Origin: Thraustochytrium sp. TN22
Taxonomy: Eukaryota; Sar; Bigyra; Thraustochytrida; Thraustochytriidae
NCBI GenBank assembly: GCA_013306675.1
Contig: JABLUY010000030.1
Span: 42,557 to 106,556, forward strand
Direction: 5' to 3'
Length of the DNA stretch: 64,000 nucleotides
The stretch's first letter is position 1; every line of letters starts with the position of its first letter. This document shows positions 26,763 through 35,495 of the stretch, in pieces. Made by a program: the position numbers and the translations under genes. Below the pieces are notes generated by a model that did not search any database, was not told where the DNA came from, and saw nothing but the letters and a program-made list of their open reading frames with translations.

Positions 26763-26945
26763 TTTCGCTTTTGAGGCGCTACTTTCAAAAGACATACACG
26801 CCCTTTCGCTTGTGAGGCGCTACTTTCGCTTGTGAGGCGCTTCTTTCGCTTGTGAGGCGCTTCTTTCGCTTGTGAGGCGCTACTTTCGCTTGTGAGGCGC
26901 TACTTTCGCTTGTGAGGCGCTACTTTCGCTTGTGATGCGCTTCTT
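26763..26945. repeat. 20-bp minisatellite, right of the element island
   Basis: Seven near-perfect tandem units of CTTTCGCTTGTGAGGCGCTA at 26803-26942, plus an earlier copy at 26763 as part of a larger ~40-bp duplication. It lies in the presumed 3' UTR of the transferase gene, 20 bp past its stop. Confidence 0.9.
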
Positions 26946-26964
26946 CTTGGTGGAAAGCACTGTA

Positions 26965-28131
26965 TCAATCATCCGCCTCCTCCGCTCCATCGCCGGTGGC
27001 TGCTCTTGGTGGCGCCTTTTTGCTATCGGCACGCGCGCGCTTCATCTCAAGACGACGCGCCATCCGCGCCCGCTTTTTGGCCTGCGACTTGGACATGGAC
27101 GAGCCAGCACCGCCCGTTTCTGAGCTCCCACTCGCGGCAGGACTCGACGCGCTACTGCTGCCCATGTCGCCTGGTGCTCTTGGTGGTGCCATTGGCATGG
27201 CTGCTGCAGCAGCGGCTGTCGACGCCGGAGCTCCCGCGCGCGCGGCGCTTGCCTTCTCCTCGTCTTGGCGCTGCTTGACGTAGGGCTCAATGAGTTCGTT
27301 CGCCGGCGTGCGTGCCAACGAGAGGTAGTCTATGCGGTGGCCGGTGGCCGCGCGGAGCCGTGCGAGGAAGGCAGGCCGCCGCACGGAGCGCGCGCCCAGG
27401 CGCTCCTTGTAGGGGAGGATCATGCCGAGGTCCCAAAGAGTGATGCCTTTGGAGTAGAGAAACGCTCCGGTGGCGAGCATCTGCACGGACCCTGCGCTGT
27501 CGACGCGTGAGAAGCCCGATAGCGCCGTGTAACAGGCGCCCACGACGTAGCCCACCTCGCCCGCCACGAGTTGGTCGCCCTGCCACAGCTCGAACGAATG
27601 CACAAAGGCGCGGCCCTGGTCGCTGCCCTGCGCACCACGCGCCTGCATTTCACGAAAGGCCACCACGATCGGCGGGTAGAACCAAGACTCGCCATGCTGC
27701 CGGATGATGCCCTCGCACACCGCGTCGAACGCCTGGTCCATGCTCAGCTCAAACCGCCGCGCCTTCTTTCGCGCGGACTTGGGCACGTGCATGTCGCGCA
27801 GCTCCAGCAGGCACCGCGTGCGGTGCAGCTTCGGCAGCAGCGCGTGCTGTCCACCCCCGAGCGACTGGCACATGGGCAGATACCCCTGCCGCATGAGCGC
27901 GCCCACAAAGTCCGGGTCAAACGAGAGCGCCCAGTTGAAATCGCTCCCGTTCCGCTCCGCCACCAGCCTCGTCGTCTCCTCCAGGTCCATGAACGGGTGC
28001 AGGAACGGCAGCCGCGCGAGCCACGAGTTCCTGAGCGCCACCGCCTTCGCCGCGCGCATGTGGGCCGCCATCGCGTCGCGCGTCCCTGCCTCGCCGCGGC
28101 CGCCCGCGCTCGTGCTTGCGCTCGCGCTCAT
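26965..28131 (-). CDS. Leucyl/phenylalanyl-tRNA-protein transferase family protein
   Basis: 388 residues from ATG 28131 (GAGATGA). The open frame upstream is only antisense to the TPR-TTL gene. Central residues ~125-265 match the Aat fold: WFYPPIVVAF, SFELWQGDQLVAGEVGY, YTALSGF, AGSVQMLATG, and WDLGM with YKERLGAR. Bacterial Aat moves Leu or Phe from tRNA to N-terminal Lys/Arg, making an N-degron for ClpS/ClpP. A eukaryotic copy could act in the cytosol or an organelle. There is no clear transit peptide; the C-terminal ~100 residues are Ala/Ser/Pro-rich and end in a basic stretch (KKRARMARRLEMKRAR) resembling a nuclear-localisation or RNA-binding tail. Head-to-head with the TPR-TTL gene. Confidence 0.85.
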   Translation of the reverse strand: MSASASTSAGGRGEAGTRDAMAAHMRAAKAVALRNSWLARLPFLHPFMDLEETTRLVAERNGSDFNWALSFDPDFVGALMRQGYLPMCQSLGGGQHALLPKLHRTRCLLELRDMHVPKSARKKARRFELSMDQAFDAVCEGIIRQHGESWFYPPIVVAFREMQARGAQGSDQGRAFVHSFELWQGDQLVAGEVGYVVGACYTALSGFSRVDSAGSVQMLATGAFLYSKGITLWDLGMILPYKERLGARSVRRPAFLARLRAATGHRIDYLSLARTPANELIEPYVKQRQDEEKASAARAGAPASTAAAAAAMPMAPPRAPGDMGSSSASSPAASGSSETGGAGSSMSKSQAKKRARMARRLEMKRARADSKKAPPRAATGDGAEEADD

Positions 28132-28806
28132 CTCGGCCCGCGAGGGCCGCCGCGCCGCCGCCGCTGCCGCCGAGCCCTGCGCTGCGCCGCGCCGCGCCGC
28201 GCCGCCCGCGCGCGCGCCTCCGCCCCGCGCCTGCCCTCGCCCCCGCACCGCGCCGCGCCGCGCCCCGCGCGCGGCTTCGGTTTTGCCGCGCCGCGCGCAG
28301 CTCGCCGTCGCCGGACTCGGACCAGCGCGACCTCGGGCTCCAGCTCGGCCTCGGCTCGCGCCTGCCGCGGCGCTCCTGCCCGGCTGCTGCGCGTCGGGCG
28401 CGCCTCGGAGTCCGCGTCGCAAGTCTTCACGGCGAGTGCTTGCATGCCGTCGTCCTGCTCGAGCGTCTCGTCTCGGGCGAGGCGCTGCGAGACGCTGGTG
28501 GACTGCCCTGTGCGCTCCTCCCTGTGCGCCTGCGCGTGGTGGCTCGCGCTCGTCGTGCTCGTCGCGCTCGTCGCGCTCTGCACGCTCTGCACGCTCGTCG
28601 CACTCTGCACGCCCGTCGCGCTCTGCACGCCCGCCGCGCTCTGCAGGTTCGTGGCGCTCTGCAGGTTCGTGGCGCTCTGCACGCGCGGCGTGGAGTGTGG
28701 AGTGGCCGCGGGACGAGGACGAGGCGACCACGGCGCCACCAACCAGCTCCAGAAGCTGGGGCTGCAGCACCATTCCCCATTCCGGCAACGCCGCGGCGCG
28801 AGGAGC
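28132..28806. promoter_or_regulatory. Divergent intergenic region with 18-bp tandem repeat
   Basis: 675 bp between the transferase (-) and TPR-TTL (+) starts. At 28543-28690 there is a degenerate tandem repeat with period 18 (GCTCTGCACGC / GCTCTGCAGGTTCGTG variants). No gene supported. Confidence 0.6.
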
Positions 28807-30576
28807 ATGAGCGCGCAGGCGGAGGCGGCGGACGCGCTGAGCGAGCGCGGCGACTGGGCCGGCGCGGCGCGGCTGTACGAGGCGAGCCTGGCGAGCGCGC
28901 CGGACCTGCTGCATGCGCTCGCCAACTACGCCGTGCTGCTGACGGAGATCGCGGACAGCGGCGGCGCCGATGCGGTCGGCGGCGTGAGCGCGCTGCGCGC
29001 CAAGGCGACCGACCTGTACGCGCGGGCGCTGCGCGCCAAGCCGGACTGGTTCGACGGGCACTACAACCTGGCCAACCTGCTCGCGGAGAGCGGCCCCGAG
29101 GGCGAGGCCGCGGCCATCGAGCACTACCGCGAGGCGCTCAAGCTGGAGCCGGAGGACGCCGACGCGCACAACAACCTGTCCATCTGCCTGCTGCGCGCGG
29201 GCCAGCTCGAGACGGCGCTCTTGCACGCCAAGGCGGCGGTGCGCATCGACAAGGCGCGGCCCGCGTTTCTGGCCAACATCGCGGAGCTCTACAACGCCAC
29301 GGGCGACGCCAAAAAGGCCATCTTCTTCGCGCGCAGGAGCGCCGACCCGCAGGCGCTCCTGCTGCTCGCCTCGCTGCACGCGCAGCAAGGCGACCTGGAC
29401 GGGGCGCGCGCTGCGCTGCAGCAGCTCGTGGACGCCGACGCGCACGCCGACAACCTGCCCGCGCGCCTGCGGCTCTTCTCGCTGCTCGCCGCCAGGCCGG
29501 CCTGGCGCCAGGACGCGCTTGACCTCGCGGCGCGCACCGCCGACCTCTACGCGGCGCGCTGCCCGGCGGACACGGTCGGCGCCGCGGCGCTGCGGGCGCT
29601 CAGCGGCGCGCCGCACGAGGCGACCGACGCCCACGACGAGGCGCCGCTCTCGCACGCCGCCGAGATGTGCGTGCTGCACCTCAAGCTCGACGACGCCAGC
29701 GCGCTCGCGCACAAGTGCCTCGTGCACGAGCGGCTCGTGGCGGCCGGCTCCACGGACATCGCGCCGCGCACGAGCATCTGCGCCACGGACGAGGAGCTCG
29801 CCGCCGCGCTGGCCAAGGTGCCTGAGGGCACGCTCATGTACGTCAAGGACCCGGCCGTGCAGCGCGGCCAGGGCATCCGCATCGTGCGCACGCCCGTGCC
29901 CGCCGGCGAGGTGCGCGACTGGGTGCCTGCCGGCCGCCGCGTGTGCCTGCAGGAGGCCGTCACGCCCGCGCTCCTGGACGGCCGCAAGTTCGGCGTGCGC
30001 ATGCACGTCGCCGTCGTGGCGGACCCGGCCTCCGCCGCCGCCGCTCGCGTCTTTGTCAGCCGCGACGGCATCCTCACCAAGTGCGGCAAGCCGTACGCGC
30101 ACGACGACACGGGCGCGCTCGCGCAGATCACCTGCACCAGCGTGCAGCGCGCCGAGGCCGGCTTCGACCGCGAGGCCGTCAAGGGCCCGGCCGCGCAGCT
30201 CTGGGACGCCTTCGACGACGCGCTGCCGCTCATCGACGACGCCGTCCTGCGCTCCGTGCGCGCCGTTGCCGCCGAGCTCTATGTTCCGCCTGCCGCCGCC
30301 GACGGCGCCGGCGATGCCGCCGCCGCCGCGCGGCCGCCGCGCGCGCAGTTCTTCGGCTACGACTTTTGCTTTGACGAGGCTGGCCGCCCCGTCTTCATCG
30401 AGGCCAACATCTCGCCGCAGTTCCAGGACGCCAAGAGCCTCGCGTCGCTCCGCTCCCGTCTCGCGCCGGACCTCATCAACTCCGTGCCGCTGCTGCTGGC
30501 GCCCGACGCGGCCGAGGCCTTCGCCGAGCCTGCGCGCGGCTGGAAGTTCGTCGGCACCACCGCCAATGCAATGTAA
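28807..30576 (+). CDS. TPR protein with C-terminal TTL-like ATP-grasp domain
   Basis: 589 residues from ATG 28807. Residues ~1-190 are TPR repeats (motifs such as HYNLANLLAESG, AHNNLSICLLRAGQLETA, LANIAELYNATGDAKKA). Residues ~320-565 form a TTL-like ATP-grasp domain: MYVKDPAVQRGQGIRIV supplies the ATP-contacting Lys/Gly loop, KFGVRMHVAV the central strand, and GYDFCFDE and FIEANISPQF the metal-binding Glu and Asn. The catalytic set looks complete. TTL-type enzymes ligate amino acids (Tyr, Glu or Gly) to protein tails, usually tubulin; the TPR part probably binds substrate or partner proteins. Substrate is unknown. Its stop lies 16 bp from the convergent SPT4 stop. Confidence 0.83.
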   Translation: MSAQAEAADALSERGDWAGAARLYEASLASAPDLLHALANYAVLLTEIADSGGADAVGGVSALRAKATDLYARALRAKPDWFDGHYNLANLLAESGPEGEAAAIEHYREALKLEPEDADAHNNLSICLLRAGQLETALLHAKAAVRIDKARPAFLANIAELYNATGDAKKAIFFARRSADPQALLLLASLHAQQGDLDGARAALQQLVDADAHADNLPARLRLFSLLAARPAWRQDALDLAARTADLYAARCPADTVGAAALRALSGAPHEATDAHDEAPLSHAAEMCVLHLKLDDASALAHKCLVHERLVAAGSTDIAPRTSICATDEELAAALAKVPEGTLMYVKDPAVQRGQGIRIVRTPVPAGEVRDWVPAGRRVCLQEAVTPALLDGRKFGVRMHVAVVADPASAAAARVFVSRDGILTKCGKPYAHDDTGALAQITCTSVQRAEAGFDREAVKGPAAQLWDAFDDALPLIDDAVLRSVRAVAAELYVPPAAADGAGDAAAAARPPRAQFFGYDFCFDEAGRPVFIEANISPQFQDAKSLASLRSRLAPDLINSVPLLLAPDAAEAFAEPARGWKFVGTTANAM

Positions 30577-30592
30577 CATCACTACGTAGTCC

Positions 30593-31134
30593 TCATGCGT
30601 TTTCATCCATGCTAACCTTCGCCAGAACCTTGCGGTTCGAGTCGCGGCAGATCTCCTGCACCTCGTCGATCGGCTCCTCGTTCACCTTGATGGCATACGT
30701 GCCCGGCGTGAAGTTTGCTGCGCATCAACATCACCCGTCAGTCTTTAATCGAGCAAGCACGCAAGCAAGACACGTAAGCCACAGCAGGGCGACGCGTGAA
30801 CGTACAGATGCGCTGCCACTTGGCCACCCAGCTTGTCTTGGGCTGCATCATGGCCACGAGTCCCTCGTAGTTCTTGGTCGTCGCGCCATCCACGATCCTC
30901 CTCTCGCCCCAGTCCAAGTGCGGGCAGTTCGGGCACCCATCATCGATAAACTGTGTCACGCGGTCAGTCAGCCCTCGCCCCGCCGCGCCCGCACTTATCC
31001 TCCTCGCGTGCGCAACCTACCTGCGCGTACGTCTTGACGAGCATGCAGACCATGCAGGCGCGGAGGCCCTTCATCTCGTCCGGCACGCTGTACTTGCCCA
31101 CCTGCTCGCCGCCGCCCATCTCATCGTCCGACAT
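30593..31134 (-). CDS. SPT4: Transcription elongation factor SPT4 (three exons)
   Basis: Spliced gene, exons 31134-31021, 30950-30806 and 30717-30593, giving 127 residues. Intron 1 (70 bp) starts GTAGGT and ends CACAG; intron 2 (88 bp) starts GTACGT, has a CTGAC branch-like site and ends GCAG. Exon 1 gives LRACMVCMLVKTYAQ with the first zinc CxxC; exon 2 gives GCPNCPHLD (second CxxC), ATTKNYEGLVAMMQP and SWVAKWQRI; exon 3 continues NFTPGTYAIKV. These are diagnostic of SPT4, the small zinc subunit that pairs with SPT5 (DSIF) to control RNA polymerase II pausing and elongation. Size is close to human SPT4 (117). It is the only gene here whose introns I can show. Confidence 0.93.
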
Positions 31135-31702
31135 CCTGCCGCCGCCGCGCGCCGCGCCGCGCCGCGCCGCCGCCGCCGCCGCCGCCGCCGGCCGGCCGCT
31201 CCCGATCAATCGACTTTGATTGTTTCTTTTGTTTGATCGATCGTTTGAACGCGACGCCTCGGGCAAAGGGGCCGAATTTCAAATAAACCGGCCCAGATTC
31301 AAACTCAACCCGGCCGCATTCGACTTTCAAACACGCTCCGCGACGCCGGCTCGGGTTGCCAGCCGCCGATCAATCAAAGCGCCTGGCCCTCGGCGCGTCC
31401 CGCCCGCGCCCGCGCGCCGCGCGCCCGCCGGCCGCCTGGCCAGCGGCCAATCTGCAGGAAGATGCCGCGCCGTTGCGGGAATGCGTGCGCGATCGCGGCA
31501 CTTGGCCAGGCAAGGGAGACAGGGCCAGACTGACACAAGTTCGAGCGCGCTCGCTCGCTCGCTCGCTGGCGGCGGCAGTCCGCCTACGTCCCCGCGCGGG
31601 CCAGAGCTGCTCAGTCGCTGGCTCGGTCGCAGGCTCGGTCGCAGGCTCGGTCGCTGGCTCGGTCGCTGGCGGCAGTGGTCAACGCTCCGTCGTCTCGCGA
31701 GC
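31135..31702. promoter_or_regulatory. Divergent intergenic region SPT4/methyltransferase
   Basis: 568 bp. A (GCC)n tract at about 31137-31190 flanks the SPT4 start. A GATCGATCG palindrome lies near 31229, a (GCTC)n run at 31550-31567, and a short tandem of GGCTCGGTCGCAGGCTCGGT type at 31618-31670 precedes the methyltransferase. No gene supported. Confidence 0.5.
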
Positions 31703-33046
31703 ATGTCTGAAGTCGGGCGGTGGGTCGAGGCGGCGCTGGGCGCCGTGGCGGGTCGGGCTCATGCGATGGTGGTCACGGTCTCGCGCGCCGACGTGGGCAA
31801 CGCCGGCGCGAAGTCGCAGCAGTGGCTGTACAGCGCGCTGGGCATGACGACGCTGGCCTTTTGGTTCGGCATGTCGACCGGCGCCGTGCTCATGGGCGCC
31901 AAGGTGCGCTTTAAGCAGCGCAAGAGCGCCGTGGAGGCTGCTGCCGAGGACGCCGCCGCCGTCGTGCGTGCCGCGAGCAAGGCCAAGGCCGACGACTACC
32001 TGTACGCCCTCTTCGGCAAGATGCTCACGTCGGCAGCGTTGCACGTTGGCGACCAGCTCGGGCTCTACAAGGAGCTCCAGCTGGTCGGCCCCATCACGTG
32101 CGCAAAGTTCGCCGAGCGCACCGGCCTGCACGAGCGCTGGCTGCTCGAGTGGCTGCGCCAGCAGGCCAGCGCGGGCCTACTCACGTACGAGCCTGGCGCG
32201 CGCACCTTTGCGCTCGCGCCGGGCTTCGCGGAGTCGCTGGTGGACGACGGGATCATGGGCATGTTCCAGATGGGGCCCGGCCTGCACGCGCGCATCGCCG
32301 GGCTCACCACCGTGATGCAGGACCCGGAGGGCCGCGGCGAGCCGTACGACGGCTCCTTCAAGGACGACATCGCGCGCGGCATCGAGCGCCTGCACAAGCA
32401 CGCCTACACGTCGGCCATCCCGGACGGCCTCTTCGCCGCGCCCGAGGTCATGGACGGCCGCCTGCCCGACCTCCTTGGCAAGGGCGGCGTTCGCGTCGCG
32501 GAGATCGGCTGCGGCTCCGGCGGCGGCCTCGTCGAGCTTGGACGCCGCTACCCGAACGGCGACTTCCACGGCTTTGAGCTCTCGCAAGAGGCCATCACCC
32601 AGGCGCGCAACCGCATCGCCTCGGCGCGCCTCAAGAACGTCACCATCCACGATGTGCGCGATTCGCCCATTCAGCCAGACTCCTTCGACTTCATTTACTG
32701 CCACGACGTCATCCATGACTGCGCGCACCCGATGCCACTGCTGCGCGACGCCTACAAGGGCCTTCGCCCCGGCAGCGTCTTCGTTGCCGTCGATATTAGC
32801 ACGCACGAGGAGGAGTCCGATCTAATCGCCGACCCCGCCTCCCACGTGCGCTTTGGCTTCTCGTGCGGCCTTTGCCTTCACTCGGGCTCCAGCGAGCCGG
32901 ACGGCGCGCGCATCGGCACCCTCGGCCTGAGCCCCTCCATGCTAGGCAAGATGCTCGCTGAGATCGGCTTCGAGGACTACAAGCACTTTGACGTCCCCGT
33001 CCTGGCTGGCAACTTTTGCTACGTTGCGCGCAAGCCTGCCAAGTAA
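31703..33046 (+). CDS. Class I SAM-dependent methyltransferase with N-terminal membrane segment
   Basis: 447 residues from ATG 31703. A hydrophobic stretch at ~42-65 (TTLAFWFGMSTGAVLMGA) suggests membrane anchoring. Residues ~95-190 look like a winged-helix domain (ALHVGDQLGLYKEL, TGLHERWLLEWL) as in O-methyltransferase-type or Rv2258c-type enzymes. The Rossmann methyltransferase follows, with motif I AEIGCGSGGG (~266) and acidic FHGFELS, then FDFIYCHDVIHD and LRPGSVFVAVD. It transfers a methyl group from SAM; the substrate is not deducible. Cys-rich FSCGLCLHSGS near the C-terminus is a possible substrate or metal site. Convergent with the coiled-coil gene (130 bp between stops). Confidence 0.83.
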   Translation: MSEVGRWVEAALGAVAGRAHAMVVTVSRADVGNAGAKSQQWLYSALGMTTLAFWFGMSTGAVLMGAKVRFKQRKSAVEAAAEDAAAVVRAASKAKADDYLYALFGKMLTSAALHVGDQLGLYKELQLVGPITCAKFAERTGLHERWLLEWLRQQASAGLLTYEPGARTFALAPGFAESLVDDGIMGMFQMGPGLHARIAGLTTVMQDPEGRGEPYDGSFKDDIARGIERLHKHAYTSAIPDGLFAAPEVMDGRLPDLLGKGGVRVAEIGCGSGGGLVELGRRYPNGDFHGFELSQEAITQARNRIASARLKNVTIHDVRDSPIQPDSFDFIYCHDVIHDCAHPMPLLRDAYKGLRPGSVFVAVDISTHEEESDLIADPASHVRFGFSCGLCLHSGSSEPDGARIGTLGLSPSMLGKMLAEIGFEDYKHFDVPVLAGNFCYVARKPAK

Positions 33047-33176
33047 AGATGTTGCTCTTGATCTCACTGTCAATACATACTACACGCGCCTGCTCCGACC
33101 TGATCGTACATCGCACGGAGTGCCGCCAGGCAGGGCTCCCCAGCCCGTGCCTGCCGCGGCCTCGGTTCTCGCATCA

Positions 33177-34052
33177 TCACGCAGAAGAGGAGGGCTCGCT
33201 GAGAGCACCGTCGTCGCCATCGTGGCCACCGCGCTTCGAAGACTTGCCCGTCGAGGCGAGGTCCGCGTTGCCGAGGCCGTGGCTGTTCTCGGCGGCAGAC
33301 GGCGTGGCGCGGTTGCCGAAGCGCCGCAGCGTCGTGGTGAGCGACCTGGCGCCGAGGTCGCCGAGCGAGTCCTCGTCCAGAATCTCCAGCTCCAGCTCGC
33401 GCTCGCGCGTCAGCTGGTCCACCTTGGCCGACGTCGCCTGCAGCTGCTGCAGCAGCTGCTCAATTGTGCGCTGCTGCTGCGCGAGCCGGCCCTCCAAGAC
33501 GCCCGGCGGCGACGGCAGCCCCGCGTCCACGGGCGCCTCCTCGAACGCGGGGGCGGACGCGGCCGAGGGCCGCGGCCTACTATATGGCGAGCCCGCGCTC
33601 GCGCTCGCGCCGCTCGTCCTCCTCGCGCCCGGCGAGCCGTAGGCGCTGCCGGTGTTGCTAGAGTACTTGCCCTCGCCGCTCTCGGCGGCGCCGCCGCGCT
33701 GGTCGAGCAGCTGGTCCACCTTGGCGGCGAGGTCCGCGAGCTGCTGTGCCCACATCGCGGCTGGCGGCGCCGCTGCGGCTGGCGAGGCGGCCGCAGCGGC
33801 GCCGGCAGCGGCGGCGCCCGCGGGCGGCGCGAGCCCCTGCGACGCCTCGGCCAGCAGCGCGGCGCCGTGCTCGCGGATGTGCTTGACGAAGAGGCGCATG
33901 CGCGCGGGCACCTCGGGCTCAACGGCCGAGCCCAGGCCGCCGCCGCGCGCGCCGGGCCCGCCGCCGCCGCTGCGCTCGGACCCGCTCGCGGACCCCGCGT
34001 CGGACCCGCTCGACCTGCTCGCCTCGCTCTCTGAGCCCGAGTCGTCGCTCAT
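33177..34052 (-). CDS. Unrecognised low-complexity coiled-coil protein
   Basis: 291 residues from ATG 34052 (GCCGCCATGA); an upstream in-frame ATG at 34244 adds 64 residues without domain character. The N-terminus is Ser/Asp/Gly-rich, followed by a short ordered segment (MRLFVKHIREHGAALLAEAS), Ala/Pro linkers, two predicted helices (QQLADLAAKVDQLLDQ and QQQRTIEQLLQQLQATSA) that could form coiled coils, and an acidic DEDSLGDLG segment. No enzyme motif. Composition is typical of a scaffold or disordered adaptor. Not recognised. Confidence 0.6.
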   Translation of the reverse strand: MSDDSGSESEASRSSGSDAGSASGSERSGGGGPGARGGGLGSAVEPEVPARMRLFVKHIREHGAALLAEASQGLAPPAGAAAAGAAAAASPAAAAPPAAMWAQQLADLAAKVDQLLDQRGGAAESGEGKYSSNTGSAYGSPGARRTSGASASAGSPYSRPRPSAASAPAFEEAPVDAGLPSPPGVLEGRLAQQQRTIEQLLQQLQATSAKVDQLTRERELELEILDEDSLGDLGARSLTTTLRRFGNRATPSAAENSHGLGNADLASTGKSSKRGGHDGDDGALSEPSSSA

Positions 34053-34445
34053 GGCGGCAGGGGCGTTGGCGCTTTGCTCGTCATCGATGGTTGGGACTCT
34101 TGCTGGAGTAAGTGAAGCGACACCGCCGACACGACTCGGACCGACCGCGACCGACCACGACCTCCTGAACGAGCCCAAGCGCCAAAGCTGCCAAGCTGCC
34201 ATGGTCTTTTCCAGCTCCCAGGTCTTTTCAGCCCACATCGTCATGTGCTAAGTCCACCAGCGATTTTGCATTTGATTATCAATGTCATGGCAGGCCGCAT
34301 GAGGCGGCAGGTTGGGAGCACTGCCCCGGAGCTCGCTCGCTCGCTCGCTCGCACGCTTGACAAGGGTCGTCATTTCATCTCATCTCATCTCGTCTCATCG
34401 TCGCGTCGCGTCGTGTTGCGTCGCATCGCGTTTTGCGTGCCAACT
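34053..34445. other. Intergenic, no gene seen
   Basis: Holds the promoter of the coiled-coil gene and the 3' flank of the DUF1244-Mog gene, both on the minus strand. Contains a (GCTC)n run at 34331-34351 and a short TCATCTCATCTCATC repeat near 34373-34395. Confidence 0.5.
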
Positions 34446-35082
34446 CTACTGTTGGGTCTCGGCCGGGCGCGGCGTGGACTGGAGCTGCGAGAGGGCGTGC
34501 GGGACGACGGGCAGGAGCACCGCAAGACCCTCGCGCACAGCCTTGGGTCGGCCAGGCAGATTGACGACAAGCGTACTGTCGTTCATGATGCCGGCGACGG
34601 CGCGAGAGAGCATGGCCAGCGGCTCGACCCGCGCGGTCTCGCGACGGATGGTCTCCGGGATGCCGCGCACCTCGCGCTGCACGACGCGGAGCGTCGCCTC
34701 GGGCGTCACATCGCGCGGCGCCAGGCCAGTGCCGCCCGTGGTGAGAATGAGGTTGCACGTGGCCGCCAACTCGACGAGCGCGCGCGAGATGTCGCTCTCC
34801 TCGTCGGGCACAACCTTGGTCTCCGGCTCGGCGGCCAGCGCCAGCGCCGCGCCATCCTGCTTGCATAGCGAGCGGACAATGGAGCTGATTTCCGGACCCG
34901 AGATGTCCTTGTAGATGCCATGGAAGACGCGGTCGCTAACTGTCAGCACGCCGAGACGCACTTCGACCGGCTTGCCGGTCAAGGCCGGCGTCTGCTGCGC
35001 CGCTTGCGCTGCCACGCTGGCACCATCCAGCGCGCATGGATCCTCGCAGCACACGTCTGACATGACGGGTCCGGTCGATGCC

Positions 35083-35116
<34 letters not shown>

Positions 35117-35495
35117 TGGCAGCCGCCTTTCGCGGCTTCTTGTCGGCGCTCGTCGAGAGGTCCAGGTCCGGGTGCTGCGCGTGGATGTCCTTGCTGGCCT
35201 CGAGCGCGTCCAGCTGTTCCTGCGAAGCCTTACCCTGGAACTGCTTCTTCCAGTCCGCGTACGGCATGCCATACACCTCCTGCAGCGCGTCCTCATAGTC
35301 CGCGTCCACGCCGTGCTCTCGCGCGGCGCGCAGCAGCCACTTGCTCAGACAGTTCCTGCAGAACCCAGACACCGTCATCATGTCGATGTTCTGCACGCCC
35401 GTGTTCTTGCGCAGGTGTTGCACCAGGCTCTCGAACGCGCTCGCCTCCAGCTCGCGCCGCGTCGCCGCGTCCACGTCCATGCCCACGGCCGCCAT
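34446..35495 (-). CDS. DUF1244 domain fused to Mog/MoaB-type molybdopterin-binding domain
   Basis: 349 residues from ATG 35495 (GCCATGG). Residues ~15-105 match DUF1244: SLVQHLRKNTGVQNIDMM, then SGFCRNCLSKW and VYGMPYADWKKQFQ. An Ala/Pro linker follows, with two CC/CxxxxC clusters (VCCEDPC). Residues ~165-345 form the Mog/MoaB fold: LGVLTVSDRVFHGIYKDISG, ILTTGGTGLAPRDVTPEAT and LVVNLPGRPKAV, with the family's molybdopterin-binding loop intact. MogA-type proteins adenylylate molybdopterin in molybdenum-cofactor synthesis; MoaB-type paralogues have lost or altered that activity, and I cannot separate them by eye. The Cys-rich DUF1244 part suggests metal binding (inferred). Adjacent genes give no clue. 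Confidence 0.85.

Noticed and set aside
19557-26945. CRISPR-like array suggested by short direct repeats
   Set aside because: The repeats are contiguous minisatellite units without unique spacers, in a eukaryotic genome.
28132-30606. Upstream extension of the Leu/Phe transferase frame to 30606
   Set aside because: This part is antisense to the TPR-TTL gene and low complexity; the ATG at 28131 directly precedes the conserved protein.
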